The notes: generated by a model not told the origin, from the letters alone. A stretch of DNA of 64,000 nt from Amphirosellinia nigrospora (GCA_004123355.1 SCHM01000001.1:9186193-9250192); one strand, 5' to 3'. Positions 33,212 through 45,994 are shown, counted from the stretch's first letter. Numbers and translations: made by a program.

Positions 33212-34577
33212 TTAGAGAATGATCTCCTTGGCATCCTTAACGACACCCTCACTAGGGCAGTAGGGACACTTGTACCGGCTGCCCTTGGCAAGCTTTTGCA
33301 AGCTCTCGCGCGCGAGGGACGTGGCCGCACGGCAGGATAAAGGGGGGGTTGGCGTCGGTAGTCTGGCCCCTGCTAACGGGGCAGACGAAGATGGAGTGGT
33401 AGAGCATGCTCTTGGGCAGCGGGGTCTCGAAGGCCAGCTCGTTTTGCGTGGTCCACTCGGTGTTCTTGGCCTTGTTGATGCTGGTATACTTGACGAGGTT
33501 GGGCAGCGCCAGGGCGCCGGCCGTCACGGCGACATATAGCGGTGACTCGGCCGACAGACCCAGCAGCGAACAGAACTCGCGCGTGAAGGACGAGGCCACC
33601 TCCTCGAAAGCCACGTCCGTGTTGAAGATGGTCCTATATGGTGAGGTTGCTAGGTTCGGAGCGAAAACCATGGCGGCGCTCAATCGCTGGATCTCGCCGA
33701 GATGCCTCTCTTGGAAACGCCCAAAGTTTTCTTGTCCGTATGCCAACGCCCCTGAGAGCCCGTTCTCCCTCGTGTCGGGGAGCTGGTTCGCCTGCGGGCC
33801 TTTGAAAAGCCATATATACTGTAGTTTGCATAGTTCGAACTCCAGGTTCGACCCTCGAGCTTCAAGCTCGGTCGAATTCGCCCTGGCCCATGCGATAGCA
33901 GGGAAGAGGTTGTGCTGCTTGAGCGAACTCAAAATCGAATACATGTCGGTGAATTTCTCTTGCAGTCTCTGGGATTGGAAGGCCGTCAGGTCCGAGGGGA
34001 TATCTGCGTCCGTTATCATGGCGTCGGGAGGCTCGTCGGGCTGTGATATCATTATCGCGGGTGTGTGATCTCGATCTTGAGATGGCGGCTGGGATGTATC
34101 GCTCTGTGGTTGTGCCTCCCCTATAAACGTAGACGCCACTCCGAATTGCCCCTCGCGCAGCAGGTGCATGGCAATGGCGCGGTTGATGAGGGCCGTCTGC
34201 GACTCCATCGGGTCATGGTCGGTCGGTAACGTCCCCTTGGTCTCCTTGAAGGCCCTGCCAAGGGCTTTGTGGAATGCATTCTGACTCTTGTGCACCTTGC
34301 CGAGATCGCTGTTTATAGTTTCTAATTGCGCACTGACAGGGTTTTGGAGTTTGGTAAGTGTGAGACTCGTAGTATGCGGGTCGTTGGCTAGACCAGCGTG
34401 TCAATATCGAGGTGCAATCGACTTCGGGAGATGATGAGGACAAAAAGTACCTGCGGCAACCTCTTCCCTCGCACTCACAAGGAAGTCAAGAAGTCTGTCT
34501 ACATCTTGAACGGCCACAGTCAGCTTGCTCGCCTGATTAAACTTCCTTAATTCCTTTTGAAGTTCTAGCAGCGACAT
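33212..34577 (-). CDS. rmd5: GID/CTLH ubiquitin ligase RING subunit Rmd5 (Gid2)
   Basis: Catalytic RING partner of the GID E3 complex that in yeast degrades gluconeogenic enzymes on return to glucose. Exon 34577-34451 (MSLLELQKELRKFNQASKL, then VQDVDRLLDFLVSAREEVAA) and exon 34387-33212 join in phase across a 63-base intron (GTACTT..TCTAG). Seen in order: LHS-type helices, PMESQTALINRAIAMHLLRE (LisH-like), then a CTLH region (FTDMYSILSSLKQHNLFPAI, ARGSNLEFELCKLQYIWLF), the CRA-like helices (YGQENFGRFQERHLGEIQRL), and the degenerate RING (CPVSRGQTTDANPPFILPCGH, then RESLQKLAKGSRYKCPYCPS). The tail GVVKDAKEIIL ends at 33212. One break lies in the RING after CGHV, explained by CCC where CC would keep frame. 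Without correcting it the protein would lose its second CPYC knuckle. Confidence 0.92.
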
Positions 34578-35443
34578 CGTGGCCGGTTCTGATCTAGTTC
34601 TGATGTTGATGAAGCCCGAGCAAAGGAGCGTTGTTGTTGGTGTGGAGGTGGCAGGAGGAGTGCCGAAATAACGGAAGAGAATCGTTCGTCCGTTGGCATT
34701 AATCCCGTGAGCATTAAGTCGCCCTCAAATGCTTGAGAACCGTGTAAGATGGGTACGGCGAGTATGCACACGACATGGGGTGCCCCGCGACCCGTCGGCT
34801 AGTGTACACGCCGCTCCGGCGCCCTGTGGTCCTATATCAGAAAAGTAAATCTCCTATATGCCGGAGAGATATGCACCACGCCTTGTAGCAGGATAATCTG
34901 GAGGAAAGAAACCGGAAGTGTGGTTGAAGCTCAGTTGAGAATTGCGTTGGAATGAGGTCCAGAGTCTGACCAGAGCAGGACCAGAGGTCATTCATCCACA
35001 TCGAAGACCCCAGCTACCTACTATATAAGTACTTAGGATAGGTCGGCATCTGGCCAGCTCTTCCTCAGCCCATTAATGCATCAATAGTGGGGTTAAGTTA
35101 TCCACTGTTTCACTGCTAACAGCGCTAAGACAGACGAGGGTAGCTATCTGTCGGTTACCCGTTTTGGGAGGGCAATGACGCATCCTCTTTAGCTACCTTT
35201 TTAGACAGCGGACAGCGGATAGCTTCCCCAACATTCCGAGGCCTCAGACTTCAAGCATCCACCTCACATGCCAATCCTTTTTCAAGGTAATCCATCTCAC
35301 AAGTACACCAACATAGAAGTCCTTATATAAGCCAAGCTCTCAATTGTATGCCGCTTACATTGCTATGATGCCCGGAGTACCGTAAACCATCGAGCCCATC
35401 CGTCTGGCCGTCATACAAGGAGCAAGCTGTGTCAGCGAGGAAG
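34578..35443. other. Divergent promoter region
   Basis: About 870 bases between rmd5 (-) and the Stb6-like gene (+). It carries short TACCT words (CAGCTACCTACTATATAAGTAC near 35011) and a TATATAAG element at 35023-35030. There is no gene. Confidence 0.5.
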
Positions 35444-38169
35444 ATGGTGTCTTACAATGACGAAGTCGCGCATCACCGAGACAACGATGCCGCTCTTGTG
35501 CGAGCATTATCCCACAATGGCGGCCATGCATCTCGAACCGATGCTCCAATAACTCCGTCCCCCTCGAAACAAGCCCCTATTACCGACCGACCAGCCTCCC
35601 CTAATTCTGAACGGCGCAATGTCGTGATTCCGGACCCCGTTGCCTTTAGGTTTGTCGCTTTGCTAAAACAGTAGGCGAGAGTATCGCTGATGTTCACGGC
35701 AATAGATATCTGGAGGAGGACAAGAGTGTTAGAGTTGTCGAGCGGAAAGCCGAGCTGAAAGGATATGAACTATACCTAGTCGAACAATGGGCCTGTTCCC
35801 GCCAGTCGCCGACTCTCGTCATTGTCACGTATACCGGAGATGCGAAGCATGTAGTTGTTGTTGGCGTGCTATCAGTACCTGCAGACGAGAAAGCATGGTC
35901 GCCACGCCTCCGCATATATTTCAAGGCCATCCATCAATACCATGCGCGACCTCGAGATACAGATTTAGGCGAGTTGATGGTGACAAATCTCAGCAGCTTT
36001 CCTTCAGCTCTTACCGTCATCTCCGTCCCCGGCGGAAACATTAAGAATCAGCGGCGGACCTTCATTGTCAATGAAAACCTCAAGAGATTAGGTTGTTCAG
36101 GGCGGTCTGGCATAACGCTTTCTGAACCCGTCCCTGCTGCCAAAGCAAAGTTTCACCAACTCTACAAAACAAACGACAAAGTCTCAACTGAGGAAGCTGT
36201 CATTGAGTTAGTCAAGTTCTGCCAAGTTGCTCTCTACCTATTCGGTAAGCTTGACCAGGTTTATATCGATGGCTTGCTCTGTGATGTAACGGAAACTTCC
36301 GTTGGCGACTGGTGGACAGAATTTGGAGTTGAGTATTTCAACGTAGAACCTACAGACGGCATACTTGGGCCTACGACTGTGGCTGCGGTACTAGGCTTGT
36401 TGGGGGAGCGAGAAATAGGCTGAGTTACTGGGGTGCGCCAGTCCCAAGGACGTGTTTGAAATAGACTCGATGGAAAGAGGCATATCCATTTCCAAAAATA
36501 CCACAAACTCGAGAGAACTCGCAAGCTTGACCGGCAAACCATGCGTAAACTACATACTCTCACCGCCAAGGCAGCAGCTGGCGAGGGCTGGGGTGTGCAG
36601 AAAGCCGTGAAGTCAACAGTCACAGATATAGGTGGCAAGCGAGGCGAATTAGTCTTAGGAATGGTTGGTAGTCGTGACAAGGGTGGTATTGGTGATATTG
36701 AAACAATTGACCTCGACCGATTTGTTGGGTTGGTTGCCGGAGAACGCGCAAAATGGCTCTGGCATGGAAAACCTAAACGTACACCGGCCCCTCGACCACG
36801 AAAAATCTGGGCCTGACATGATTTACTCGGAAAGGAGGACCTCCGGACCTCTTTTGAAGAGGACGCTTTCCAACGTCAAAGAGAGGATTCTCCAGCCGTG
36901 TACGCGACGCCTGCACCTGGCTCTACGGCTAGCGTAACCGATAGTCCCGGCGACAAAGATGCATTGCGCCGTGGGGTATTCAAGAATGTTGCCCGTGACG
37001 CTCGATCTGGGCTTGGCCGAATCAAAGATGCGATGACAAGCGGCGGTGGCTTGCGAGGGCATGCAAGTCGGCCATCGAGGGATGAATCTTCCGAGATTGC
37101 TTTTAATAGCTCTCAACATTCCTTCCTGTCTGGTACTTCGGCAGGTTTTGTCAGCAGCCCAGCCCAGCTCCCCGGCTCGGGGCAACTTGGCAAGTCCTTC
37201 ACCTGGAAGAACAAGCCTGAGGAATATTTGAACGCAATTAAGAAGGAGAAAGATATCTCTACTGTAGTCCCTACTCCTGGGGCGGTAGTTCCAGATGAGA
37301 CATCAACTGGTGAACTGCGAATGCCCACTCGGATTAATGAAGTCATTCAGAAGTTAGCCTCGCATGATAAGAAACAAACATCCCAAGTACAGACTCAGGA
37401 CAATCCCACCACCGCAGGCACGTCCATTGCTGGGTCCATTGCAGGTGAGCATATAGGCGAGGTTGAGGTTGAGGTTCAACATACCTCAACACCAACATTT
37501 CGCTCCGCCACCTCATTTTTAGGTCTACTTCGCCGTCATAGCATCGCTACCGCTCAGCCATACCCCGATCCTTCATTAACCGAAGGCCGTTGGGCCCGAA
37601 GATTATCATTTGGTGATGCCGAGGAAGCCGTCCTCAAATGGGAGGAAGTTGTAGATCTTACCGACACGGAAGTTGTCGACAGCACCACGGCGGCAGGACA
37701 TTCGACACGTCTTTTTAAGGTTGCACAAGCTATATATTTGAGTGTTGCCGACATCAAAACGCATATTGAGCCCTGGGTTAAATGCAAGGTACAGGCTATT
37801 GAAGCGACCAGCGAGACGTACTCTCACCAGATGGATGAACTGCAAGCCATGTACCATGAATCGTCCACTCTATATCAACGAGCGCACCATGACTACCAAG
37901 GTATAGTTGCGGATCACAAAGAGCATCTCACCGAGGCGCTCAATCGAATCGAAGGAGAAGCAGCTAAGCTGGAATATGAGATAACAGCACTGCTATCGCG
38001 GGTGCAAGAGGTGGAAGACAGCGCCGCCCAGTTCGAGGTTCAAGTAGAGGAGGTTGAACAGAGAGCCGACGAACTGAAGATGCAACTAGAGCAGGAGAGC
38101 TGGCTGCACTGGGCGGTAAGAACAGTGACTGGCATAGGAACGGGTCCGAACATCACGAGGCCACGATGA
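35444..38169 (+). CDS. Stb6-like (Sin3-binding protein 6 family) protein
   Basis: ATG 35444 (MVSYNDEVAHHRDNDAAL), then exon 1 to 35649, a 56-base intron 35650-35705 and exon 2 onward. The splice gives IPDPVAFR/YLEEDKSVRVVER. The conserved N-terminal fungal domain follows: GYELYLVEQWACSRQSPT, LSVPADEKAWSPRLRIYFKA, LGELMVTNLSSFPSALTVI, FIVNENLKRLGCSGRSGITL, ELVKFCQVALYLFGKLDQ, VGDWWTEFGVEYFNVEPTDG and ILGPTTVAAVLGLL. After 36400 the frame shifts three or four times (RNRLSYWGAPV, KDVFEIDSMERGI, LDRQTMRKLHTLTAKAAAGE, SGPDMIYSERRTSG) and is then open to 38169, with a long coiled coil at the C-terminus (HHDYQGIVADHKEHLTEAL). Total about 890 residues. Yeast Stb6 binds Sin3; the role here is inferred from family only. 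The first break fits a lost G in a G-run after GLL. Confidence 0.75.
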
Positions 38170-38513
38170 CAATAACATCAACAACGAGTGAGCGTCCATA
38201 TCACGGATTTTCTTTTAACTTTTTTTTTGGTCTGATTCAAATTGTCTACTGTGTTTCTTGCATGGCACTGGGTTTAGAGCATTTGGCATGTAAAAGCATT
38301 GATTGGCGTGTGGTCAGAGACTCGAATTACAATGTTAGTCACCTGTTTTGGAAATAGATACCCAAAATGCACCATAGACAAACGAGATTTCGAGATACTA
38401 CCTATCTTTTCTTCGTGACGATTCTCTTCTACTTGTCAAGCGCATTTTAGCCTTAGCTACCTGGTACTAGGTGTGGAGATGGGTTGGTGCTGGCCGTAAG
38501 ATACCCCTCAAAT

Positions 38514-38531
38514 GACCTGACGAGTCAGGTC
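38514..38531. promoter_or_regulatory. Inverted repeat GACCTGAC-GA-GTCAGGTC
   Basis: Perfect 8-bp arms with a 2-base centre, about 330 bases upstream of the mdm38 start. This is the form expected of a dimeric regulator site; no known factor is assigned. Confidence 0.5.
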
Positions 38532-38565
38532 GGTTATTGCAGTGTTGTTGAGCAATGATTGGGAC

Positions 38566-38571
38566 CACGTG
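38566..38571. promoter_or_regulatory. CACGTG E-box
   Basis: CACGTG within GGACCACGTGACTCAGG, about 290 bases before the mdm38 start. CACGTGAC matches the core bound by Cbf1-type bHLH factors in yeasts; occupancy here is inference. Confidence 0.4.
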
Positions 38572-38857
38572 ACTCAGGCTCTAGTCTAGTGCGGGTCGGA
38601 ATTAGCGGGCATTCCAGATAGGATTGATAGGAATTAGTAAAGTGGGAGCAGCGGATAAAGATTGGCACCTACCGGCACTCTCAGTCCAGGTTCGGTGGTC
38701 TCATCCAAAACCTGTCCACCAACTTTCTTGTACGCAATTTTGTCCGAAATAACTTTTCATTCATTCACGTTCACACCCCGATAATTATCCGATCGTTTTG
38801 TATATCTTGAGCCCTGTGTAATCATCTAATTAATCGTTTATCGACTCTTCGCTCAGG

Positions 38858-40524
38858 ATGAGCGCTTCCACCAGAGCTGCCCAACGGGCCGTCATAGTGA
38901 ACCCCTTTGCGGGTAGGATTGCAACGCGGCCCGGGCTCGGACTGCCAACATCGTACCTTGGACGTCAAACCCGACAACTCGACCTACCTACGCGCGCCTT
39001 GCTGATCCCGCTTCGAAGCATATCAACCGAACGGCACACAGTTGGCGGCCATAATGGTCCCCCTCCCGGATTCAACACAGAGCAAGCCAAGAAACCGCTC
39101 CCTAAGGAAGAGCCGTCGGCAACGACAAAGAAGGCATCGGAGCAGAAACCTGCAAAGTCGGAGAATGGTGCTGTGACAGCGCAATCAACGGAGCCCTCAA
39201 TAACCGAACCCTCCGCCGAACCTAAATCATTAACCGAACTAGCTGCGAAAAAAGAACATGATGTCGAGAAGAAAGAGGAGCAGCAAGGGAAGAAATTGAC
39301 TATTGGCCAACGGATAAAACATGAGATTCAACATTACTGGGATGGCACAAAGCTACTAGCCACCGAGATCAAAATCAGTAGCCGATTGGCCCTGAAGATG
39401 ACTGCTGGCTACGAATTGACTCGACGAGAGAACCGGCAACTTCAGCGAACAGTCCAGGATCTCGGTCGCCTTGTTCCTTCTCTGTTTTTATCATCGTCCC
39501 CTTTGCCGAGGCTCTTTTGCCAATTGCGCTCAGGCTTTTCCCTAATCTGCTACCAAGCACCTACGAAGGCCAACAATCTAAAGATAAGAAGGCTGCCACG
39601 CTCAGAGCAACCCGTAAGGAGGTTAGCTCTTTCCTACGCGAGACAATGAAGGAGACCGGGTTACCATTGTCCCCTGCACCACTCAAAAGGAGGAGTTTGC
39701 TACATTCTTCCGAAAGCTGCGGGCGACTGGAGAGCAGCCCAGCACGGATGATGTCATCAAGGTCTGCCAGGCCTTCAAGGATGACCTCACTCTAGACAAT
39801 CTTTCGAGGCCACAACTGGTATCCATGTGCCGCTATCTTAACCTGAATACGTTTGGCACGGATACCATGCTCCGATACCAAATCCGCCACCGCATGCGTC
39901 AGATCAAGAGAGACGACAAAGCCATCAGTTTCGAGGGTCGACAGCCTCAATGTCCTGGAATTGCAAACCGCATGTGCCAGTCGAGGTATCAAGACACACA
40001 CTGTCTCCCCGAGCAGGCTACGAGATGATCTCCAATCCTGGCTTGAGCTGCGGTTGAAGCACGGTGTGCCCTCTACGCTTCTAGTTCTGAGCAACGCCTA
40101 CATGTACGGCCAGAAAGCCGAGGAAGGTGGTTTCCATAGCCAAATCGAAGCTCTGACTGGTGTGCTCTCGTCTATTCCTGAAGAACTGTACCACGAGATC
40201 GAACTCGAGGTGCATAACGCTGAAGGCGCTGCGACGAATAAGCAACGTCTTGACGTGCTCAAGGAGCAACAGGAACTCATTGAGGAAGAGAACGAGCAAG
40301 AGCAGGAAAGCCAAGACACGGGATTCGCTACTCCTAAAGATGTAGATGACATCGATGAGAAGGAAGACCGCCAGCAAGCTGCTTCAGAGCAAGGCCTCGA
40401 CAAAGATGTAGTTGGCGAGGCTGTGGATGCAGAGGCTGACCAGGCCCAGGCAAAGAAGCAGCCCGAGCCTTCCAAGAAGATGGAAACAAAGAAGCTGACA
40501 ACTAAACTTAGACGCTTCTCATGA
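38858..40524 (+). CDS. mdm38: Mitochondrial LETM1-domain protein Mdm38
   Basis: Inner-membrane protein needed for K+/H+ exchange and for docking ribosomes during insertion of mitochondrially encoded proteins. ATG 38858 opens an arginine-rich presequence (MSASTRAAQRAVIVNPFAGR), followed by a charged linker and the LETM1 core: LTIGQRIKHEIQHYWDGTKL, LATEIKISSRLALKMTAGYE, LTRRENRQLQRTVQDLGRLV, a membrane segment FIIVPFAEALLPIALRLFPN, STYEGQQSKDKKAATLRATR, EVSSFLRETMKETGLP, LDNLSRPQL with VSMCRYLNLNTFGTDTMLRY, QIRHRMRQIKRDDKAI and LRDDLQSWLELRLKHGVPST. An acidic coiled-coil tail ends at 40524. The span of 1667 bases is about 555 codons without introns. Four or so frame breaks occur; the first, at LVPFSVF, fits TT where TTT is expected. 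Confidence 0.92.
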
Positions 40525-41891
40525 ATAAGTTTCCCTAGCGGATATGTATTATAAACACGAGCGTCGCTTCTCTTTTGTAATATCTTTGGCAATTGACTGC
40601 CAGTGTATTAAAGCGGAAATGGAGAGAAGGCATCCTCCAGGAGTAGGTGGTATGGGTTTATAGATAGAGGTCATCGCCGTAGCGCAACTTAACGATACAA
40701 TAGACTTGAAATCACGAGCATCTCAACCATGTCAACAGCTCTTGTAAACAAAGTCCTTTTCAGTTGACTAGGTTCGGTGCCGTAGGTTTTGACATCGAAC
40801 ACTAATCATCTCTAGCCGTTATATATCAGAATCATTCTTTGCGTGTAATACGAGATCAATTCACTTCGCCTGCACATAGTCAACGGCATGGTCCCGTGCC
40901 GGCAACTTCCATGCTACAACGCGTAGCAAAGATGAAGCTTCGTGGCGCAAATACTCATCTCCCACGCATGCGTTCAGTACTACGTCGGACCACAACCCCC
41001 TTTCAGCCTCAAATGCTCAGCTTGTTACAGATGCACCGTAGATCTTCGCCCTGCTTTCTTTAACACTGCAGGAGAACGTAAAATACTATATAACTATGTA
41101 GTCGGTGCATTAATGTCTCGATCTCCGGTGCAACACCGTCTTCTCGCCTATTCTGCGGTGCGCGTCGCTGGTCGATTAGGTGTTTCTCGCTTGTCGGCCA
41201 CCTATTGTACTGATAATCTCCTTCATAGGATAGCTGCGCTGTTTTATTTTTGACGGTGGCTTCGTGCTGTATATACCTATATATTGTGGCATTACAATAA
41301 ATTGTACCGAATTTGTTAGACATGCGAGTGGTAGCACAGGAATGCAACCAAAATTATGCTCTATAGAGCGAGCTTCACAGGAATTCAGTGAAGACTCCAA
41401 GTTCTCAAGAATATATGAAATGGAAAATCCAGTTAAGAATGCCTATTTGCTCCATCGCCAGCCTTCTCCGCTCTTGTTTCAAAGAGAGACCTCGTGATGT
41501 AGTGTCGACCCTGCCTCCACCATGGTTTCGCTTACCGAAAGACACCCGGCTCTCGAGACAATGCCGAGAGGCCGGCTGCATTGCATCGAACTGCCAGCCC
41601 CAAATCCTTCGAGGGCCTAGCTGGAGATAACGAGTCAAGCTATGTTGTCTATCACAATACCGAGACGTGCGCAGGGGATTTTTGGTAGTCTGCCGAATGG
41701 GTGATATTATTAGATAGGGGTGTCTGCCAAGTGGTTATATACCACGGCGAAGCACGCCATCGTGAGGTTAAGGTCTTTAGTATCGGCAACTCGACTTTCG
41801 TTCTTTCCTTGGGAGACACTAACTCTCGTTCGCTCCTTTATTTTATATTGAATTTGTTTTTATACTCGGTTAATGGTAGCTGCTGGTAGCC
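40525..41891. other. Spacer, no supportable gene
   Basis: About 1.4 kb downstream of mdm38. Short frames overlap on both strands without domains. The 3' end probably includes the promoter of the secreted protein. Confidence 0.5.
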
Positions 41892-43691
41892 ATGCGTGCC
41901 CAGGCAGGATTCCTCACGCTCTTTTCCGCCCTTAGGGGCGTGGCGGCGCTTTATGACTTACCGGAACCACCGCTGCCTCGCGACGAAGAATACTTCGGCG
42001 ATCTTTTGATAATGTTCAGTCTGATGTGCTGAAGCGAAGCACTCATGATGCCAATTTCCCGTTGAACTTTGGTGTTACGAATCAAGTGTTGTTTAATGGG
42101 TATGGCTACTCCCTACTTTCATTCAAATATGAGAAAAAAAAACCTCTTTTCTTTCTCTTTTTATGAATGATATTGGCGAAGGCATTGTTAAAGATTATTA
42201 ATAGCAACTAACTAACTTCTATCATAGAAACTTCGCAGGTGGCAAGTTGACGGTGAAATGCATCGATTGTAAGACAAGCGGCCAAGTCACAGCCTCCGCC
42301 ATGCTGCCAAACATTAGTGATATTGACATCACGCATCCCGGCGACATCTTCGATGACTCTATGCTCGGCCTTACGTTCAACGGTGTTGGCGCGACCATTG
42401 ATCTGGACCTCACGGCGGCGGCGTCTGGGGACTTTTCCATGCCGTTGCTGAAAACGGAGAGTCCAATTGGTATTGCCGTAAGTTTTTCGCTCATATATTT
42501 ATTTATACGAGAAGTACGATAGTTATTCGTTGAATTCGACTAACCAAGCCTACGTTGTACAGGGCCCTGGGTTCCAGATTGGTGTTGTATTCGCCGTAGA
42601 TCTTGTCTTGAAAGTGGCAAGGTTGAGACGGAAGGTGGCTTCAAAGTCGCTATTCCAGATGGCTCATCGTTCATGATCCCATTTAACGATGCAAAGCCTA
42701 ATGTGGCTAATTTGTGAGTAACTACCCTCCCTCTCTTACTTAGTATGCAGTTTTTACAAAATACCACGATATTTCCCTACGCATCTTCAACTATGTCGTC
42801 GAAGGCAATATTCAAACTAACAAATCTCCCCTAAAGCAACGGCGCATCAGCGTCCCTACTCCCCGTAAAAGTCGACCTGCCCGCCGACGTGACCATCGCC
42901 CTGCGTCTTAAGGTACAAGCAGGCGTAATGCTTCCAGACCTGGAGATCATCGAAGCAAAGGCTCTAGCAGGCGCCTTCCTCGCAATCCCAGAGGTAATCC
43001 TAAAAGAAACCGCATCCCTCCCGGCCAAGACATGCGCGGTGCCCGTTTCCGCCGAGCTGAACATCAACGCGGGGTCTTCGTCGACGTCGGCGCCGACGTC
43101 GCGGGATCGACCTCGGGGAGCTCAACCCCAAGGCCTCCACGACTCTCTTCGCCGCCTCCACGAGCACGTGTCTGAAGTCGGCCAGCAGCACGTCCAAGTC
43201 TACGACCAAGCCCAAGACCTCGACGAAGAAACCCCCAAGAGCGCCAGCAAGTCCCCGCGAAACAACACTCCGCCAGCGCGAAGCCCACCCCACATCCTAG
43301 CTCGTTCCACCCCCGGCTTCCGGACGGCCTACGCCGAAGCCGAAGCCTGGCCCGTCGTTCCAGCCCCGTCCGCGGCCCGAAGCCTACTACGCTCGCTACG
43401 TCGCGGGGGTCGCCGCCACAGGGTGGCCCTTCGCAGGGCGCTGGGGGTAATGGAGGTGGTAACGGAGGCGGTAACGGAGGTGGTAATGGCGGTGGTGGTC
43501 CCGGGTTCGGAGCACCCAGTTCCTTCGCCGTCGCCGCCCGCACATACGCACGGCGCACCGCCTATCCCATTACCCTACAGAGCCTGGCGACGCCCATCAC
43601 GAACTTCGCTGCTGCTGCTGCTGCTGCCACGCCGACCGCGGAAGTCGTCGACCCCGTTTCTGTCGTCGCTGTGCGGCGGATTCTTTTGTAA
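41892..43691 (+). CDS. Secreted wall-type protein with NGGG repeats (DUF7223-like)
   Basis: ATG 41892 gives a signal peptide (MRAQAGFLTLFSALRGVAAL), then exons 41892-42099, 42228-42477, 42563-42713 and 42837-43691 with GT-AG introns. The beta-rich ectodomain reads FPLNFGVTNQVLFNG/NFAGGKLTVKCIDC, TSGQVTASAMLPNISDIDI, FDDSMLGLTFNGVGATIDLD, then FQIGVVFAVDLVL and VETEGGFKVAIPDGSSFMI. This resembles fungal extracellular proteins of the DUF7029/DUF7223 type, although I recall the family rather than verify it. A Ser/Thr/Lys/Pro-rich segment follows (STSKSTTKPKTSTKKPP), then four to five (N)GGG units (43446-43500) and a short tail ending RRILL. There is no hydrophobic GPI tail. Three or four frame breaks are present. 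A cell-wall or adhesive role is inference. Confidence 0.65.
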
Positions 43692-45994
43692 GGGGCTGTT
43701 TGTGGGAAATGTTTTCGTGATACTTTTGGATTTCTCTGTTTGATATTTCTAGTTTTGTGTATTCTGAACTCATGTAGATGGCATTGTATGTACTGTATTA
43801 CTCTTCTTCACAGAGATATAAAATTCATGTAAAAAATGTGTTTTCGGCGTGGTGTTTTTCTTTTTTTCTCTATGAAAATACTTATGTAATGTCACCAGGC
43901 ACACGCACAAAAAGGAGGCTTCTGCGTGTTGTTAGATTAGTCCATAAGAGTGCTTTTTGAAGCCTTCGCCTAACAAGAAGTGTCTATTACCTGCTTACGT
44001 TAAATATTAGGTTTCGATATGTAATAGGAATCGGAAAGTAATTTATAGAATGAAATACCTAGTAGTCGTCAATGTTGTCTCCTCAAACGTCAGTGGACGC
44101 TCCCATGATTCGGCATACTCAGTATTTACCTTCCGGTATAACAATGCCCGGTTGACTTTGAAGACATAGTTTGCGCTTGTTACGGGATAAGCCTATTGAT
44201 TAGAGCTGAGCTATACCTTGCAATATTTAAGTTGTAATCTTCTGTGCTTAGAAATCTTAACACTGTTATAAATAGTATTACGTTTTACTTAGGCTCTAGC
44301 GGTTAGCTTATTTTTTCAAAGTTGTAGTCCTTCTTGTACATTTCTAGTTTTGACATGTTACACATTGCAGCTAATAAGGGATAGAATTCACCTCGCCGGT
44401 ATAGGCAAATAAGTTAGCACTTTTAAGCCATGTTACCTATCAAGGGACTTTCAAGCGCTGTCAATTCACAAGGAGAAGAAATAGGCGAATTATTAGCCAA
44501 GCTCCTCCCTGCTACATACAATTATCCTTATACTTCTACTATGCATGGGACACAAATTCTAGCAGTTTTTTTTCTAAAACCGCAGAGGGATACTTATATG
44601 CTAAACGTTGTGGTGGTGTAGTTATCTATACTTGACCCGGTATTAATCCGATTCGTCAGTGACGAGCAGCTCCCAACGACGTACCTAGGCAGTTCGCGCC
44701 CACACCTACAGAACACATTTATTTTGTAGTGTTAAGAGTTATTCAAGTCCATTTTGAGACTGTTTGTGGTTGCTCCCTTTTTCTGGTTCATGTGACTGAC
44801 AACTATCCCGCCGCAAAATGATTGGTTGGTATCCATCAGATAACCCCCAGGGCTCGGATTCTCGCATGAAAAGCTTTTGACATCGTTGCCTGTTCATTAT
44901 CGATCTGCAGGCTGTGACGAAAGCGTTTGCTTGGTAATGCGATATAGGTCATATTCCTCATTACCGAGACATATATCGGCCGCCTTAACTCCATCTAGTT
45001 AGTTGTACAGTAACTAACTGTCTGCCGGTATCCGTCGGAAATAGCAACTGTTAGTTTCTAAGCAGAATTCCTTCCATGACTTTACTGCATGTCAGACGTG
45101 ACTTAGCACAACACCAGTACGGTATAGAGATTGGTACAGGTAAATAGATGTTATATCGTGGATGCCTTCGCAACTAAGTTATCCGAAGCCCGATGACCCC
45201 ACTTAACCGCTAAGGAATAGTAACTAGGATGACCCAATTAAATATGCGAAGGTTGAAAGATCTCATCGGCCAACGGTGACTCACTATCTCCGATGTGACG
45301 CTTCAAATGAGGCCCAATACATTGTTGCATGTGCAAGGCCCCTTTGATAACCGCCGCCAACCACCTTCTTTTGAGCCAGGTACCCTTGAATCATGGAAAA
45401 ATTCTTTGAAGTGGTATAATAAGCCTTTTTGCATACATAGTAGATGGATCAAAGACTTGGACTGGATCTTGAACGGCTGAGACAGGGTGACATGTGCACT
45501 ACTATGTAACTAAAACTAGTGTATGTAAGTGTCATTGAATAAGATCGGTCTACGAGCTTGCTCGGAGATAAAGCACGGCGCACCATGTTGTTACCGCGAC
45601 CAGGCTGAAAGCGGAAGTGGCCACCGAGCCATTCTGCGTCGTTGACAGGCCCGTTGACACCAGAATTGCTAAGAATTGCAGTAGCTGCGACCTGCAACCT
45701 GCGGGCAGATTGCGGGAGCCTCCGATTCCTGCGATTTGATGTCCCTGCTGGGTAAGTCCCTGAGCCCATACCGTTAGGGAGTACCTGCCGCATGGTACCT
45801 AATATGGGTCGCTGAATGAGGGTCGGCATTGCAGGCATGTTATCCGATTTACGGGTAGTGGCAACTCTGGTCCCAATCGGCAAAATGTACAAAACCCCAA
45901 CGATACCCCCTTCCTGTGCTTCGTAGTACTTTGTGACGTTGTGACTTTGTGAAGTTTGTTGCAAATTCTGTAAGAACCTGCTACCAAGTAAAAC
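43692..45994. other. 2.3 kb AT-rich spacer
   Basis: No supportable gene. The frames at 44430-44621 (+) and 45449-45964 (-) lack domains. It includes the promoter of the DHA2 transporter; a GTACCTAGGCAG word lies near 44681. Confidence 0.5.

Larger units (their letters stand above)
38170..38857. other. Spacer / mdm38 promoter
   Basis: It contains an 18-base inverted repeat (38514-38531), a CACGTG box (38566-38571) and a pyrimidine-rich leader before ATG 38858. There is no gene. Confidence 0.55.

Noticed and set aside
43064-43558. Proline-repeat protein on the minus strand (PPPLPPPLPPP)
   Set aside because: It is the reverse complement of the NGGG repeats of the secreted protein.
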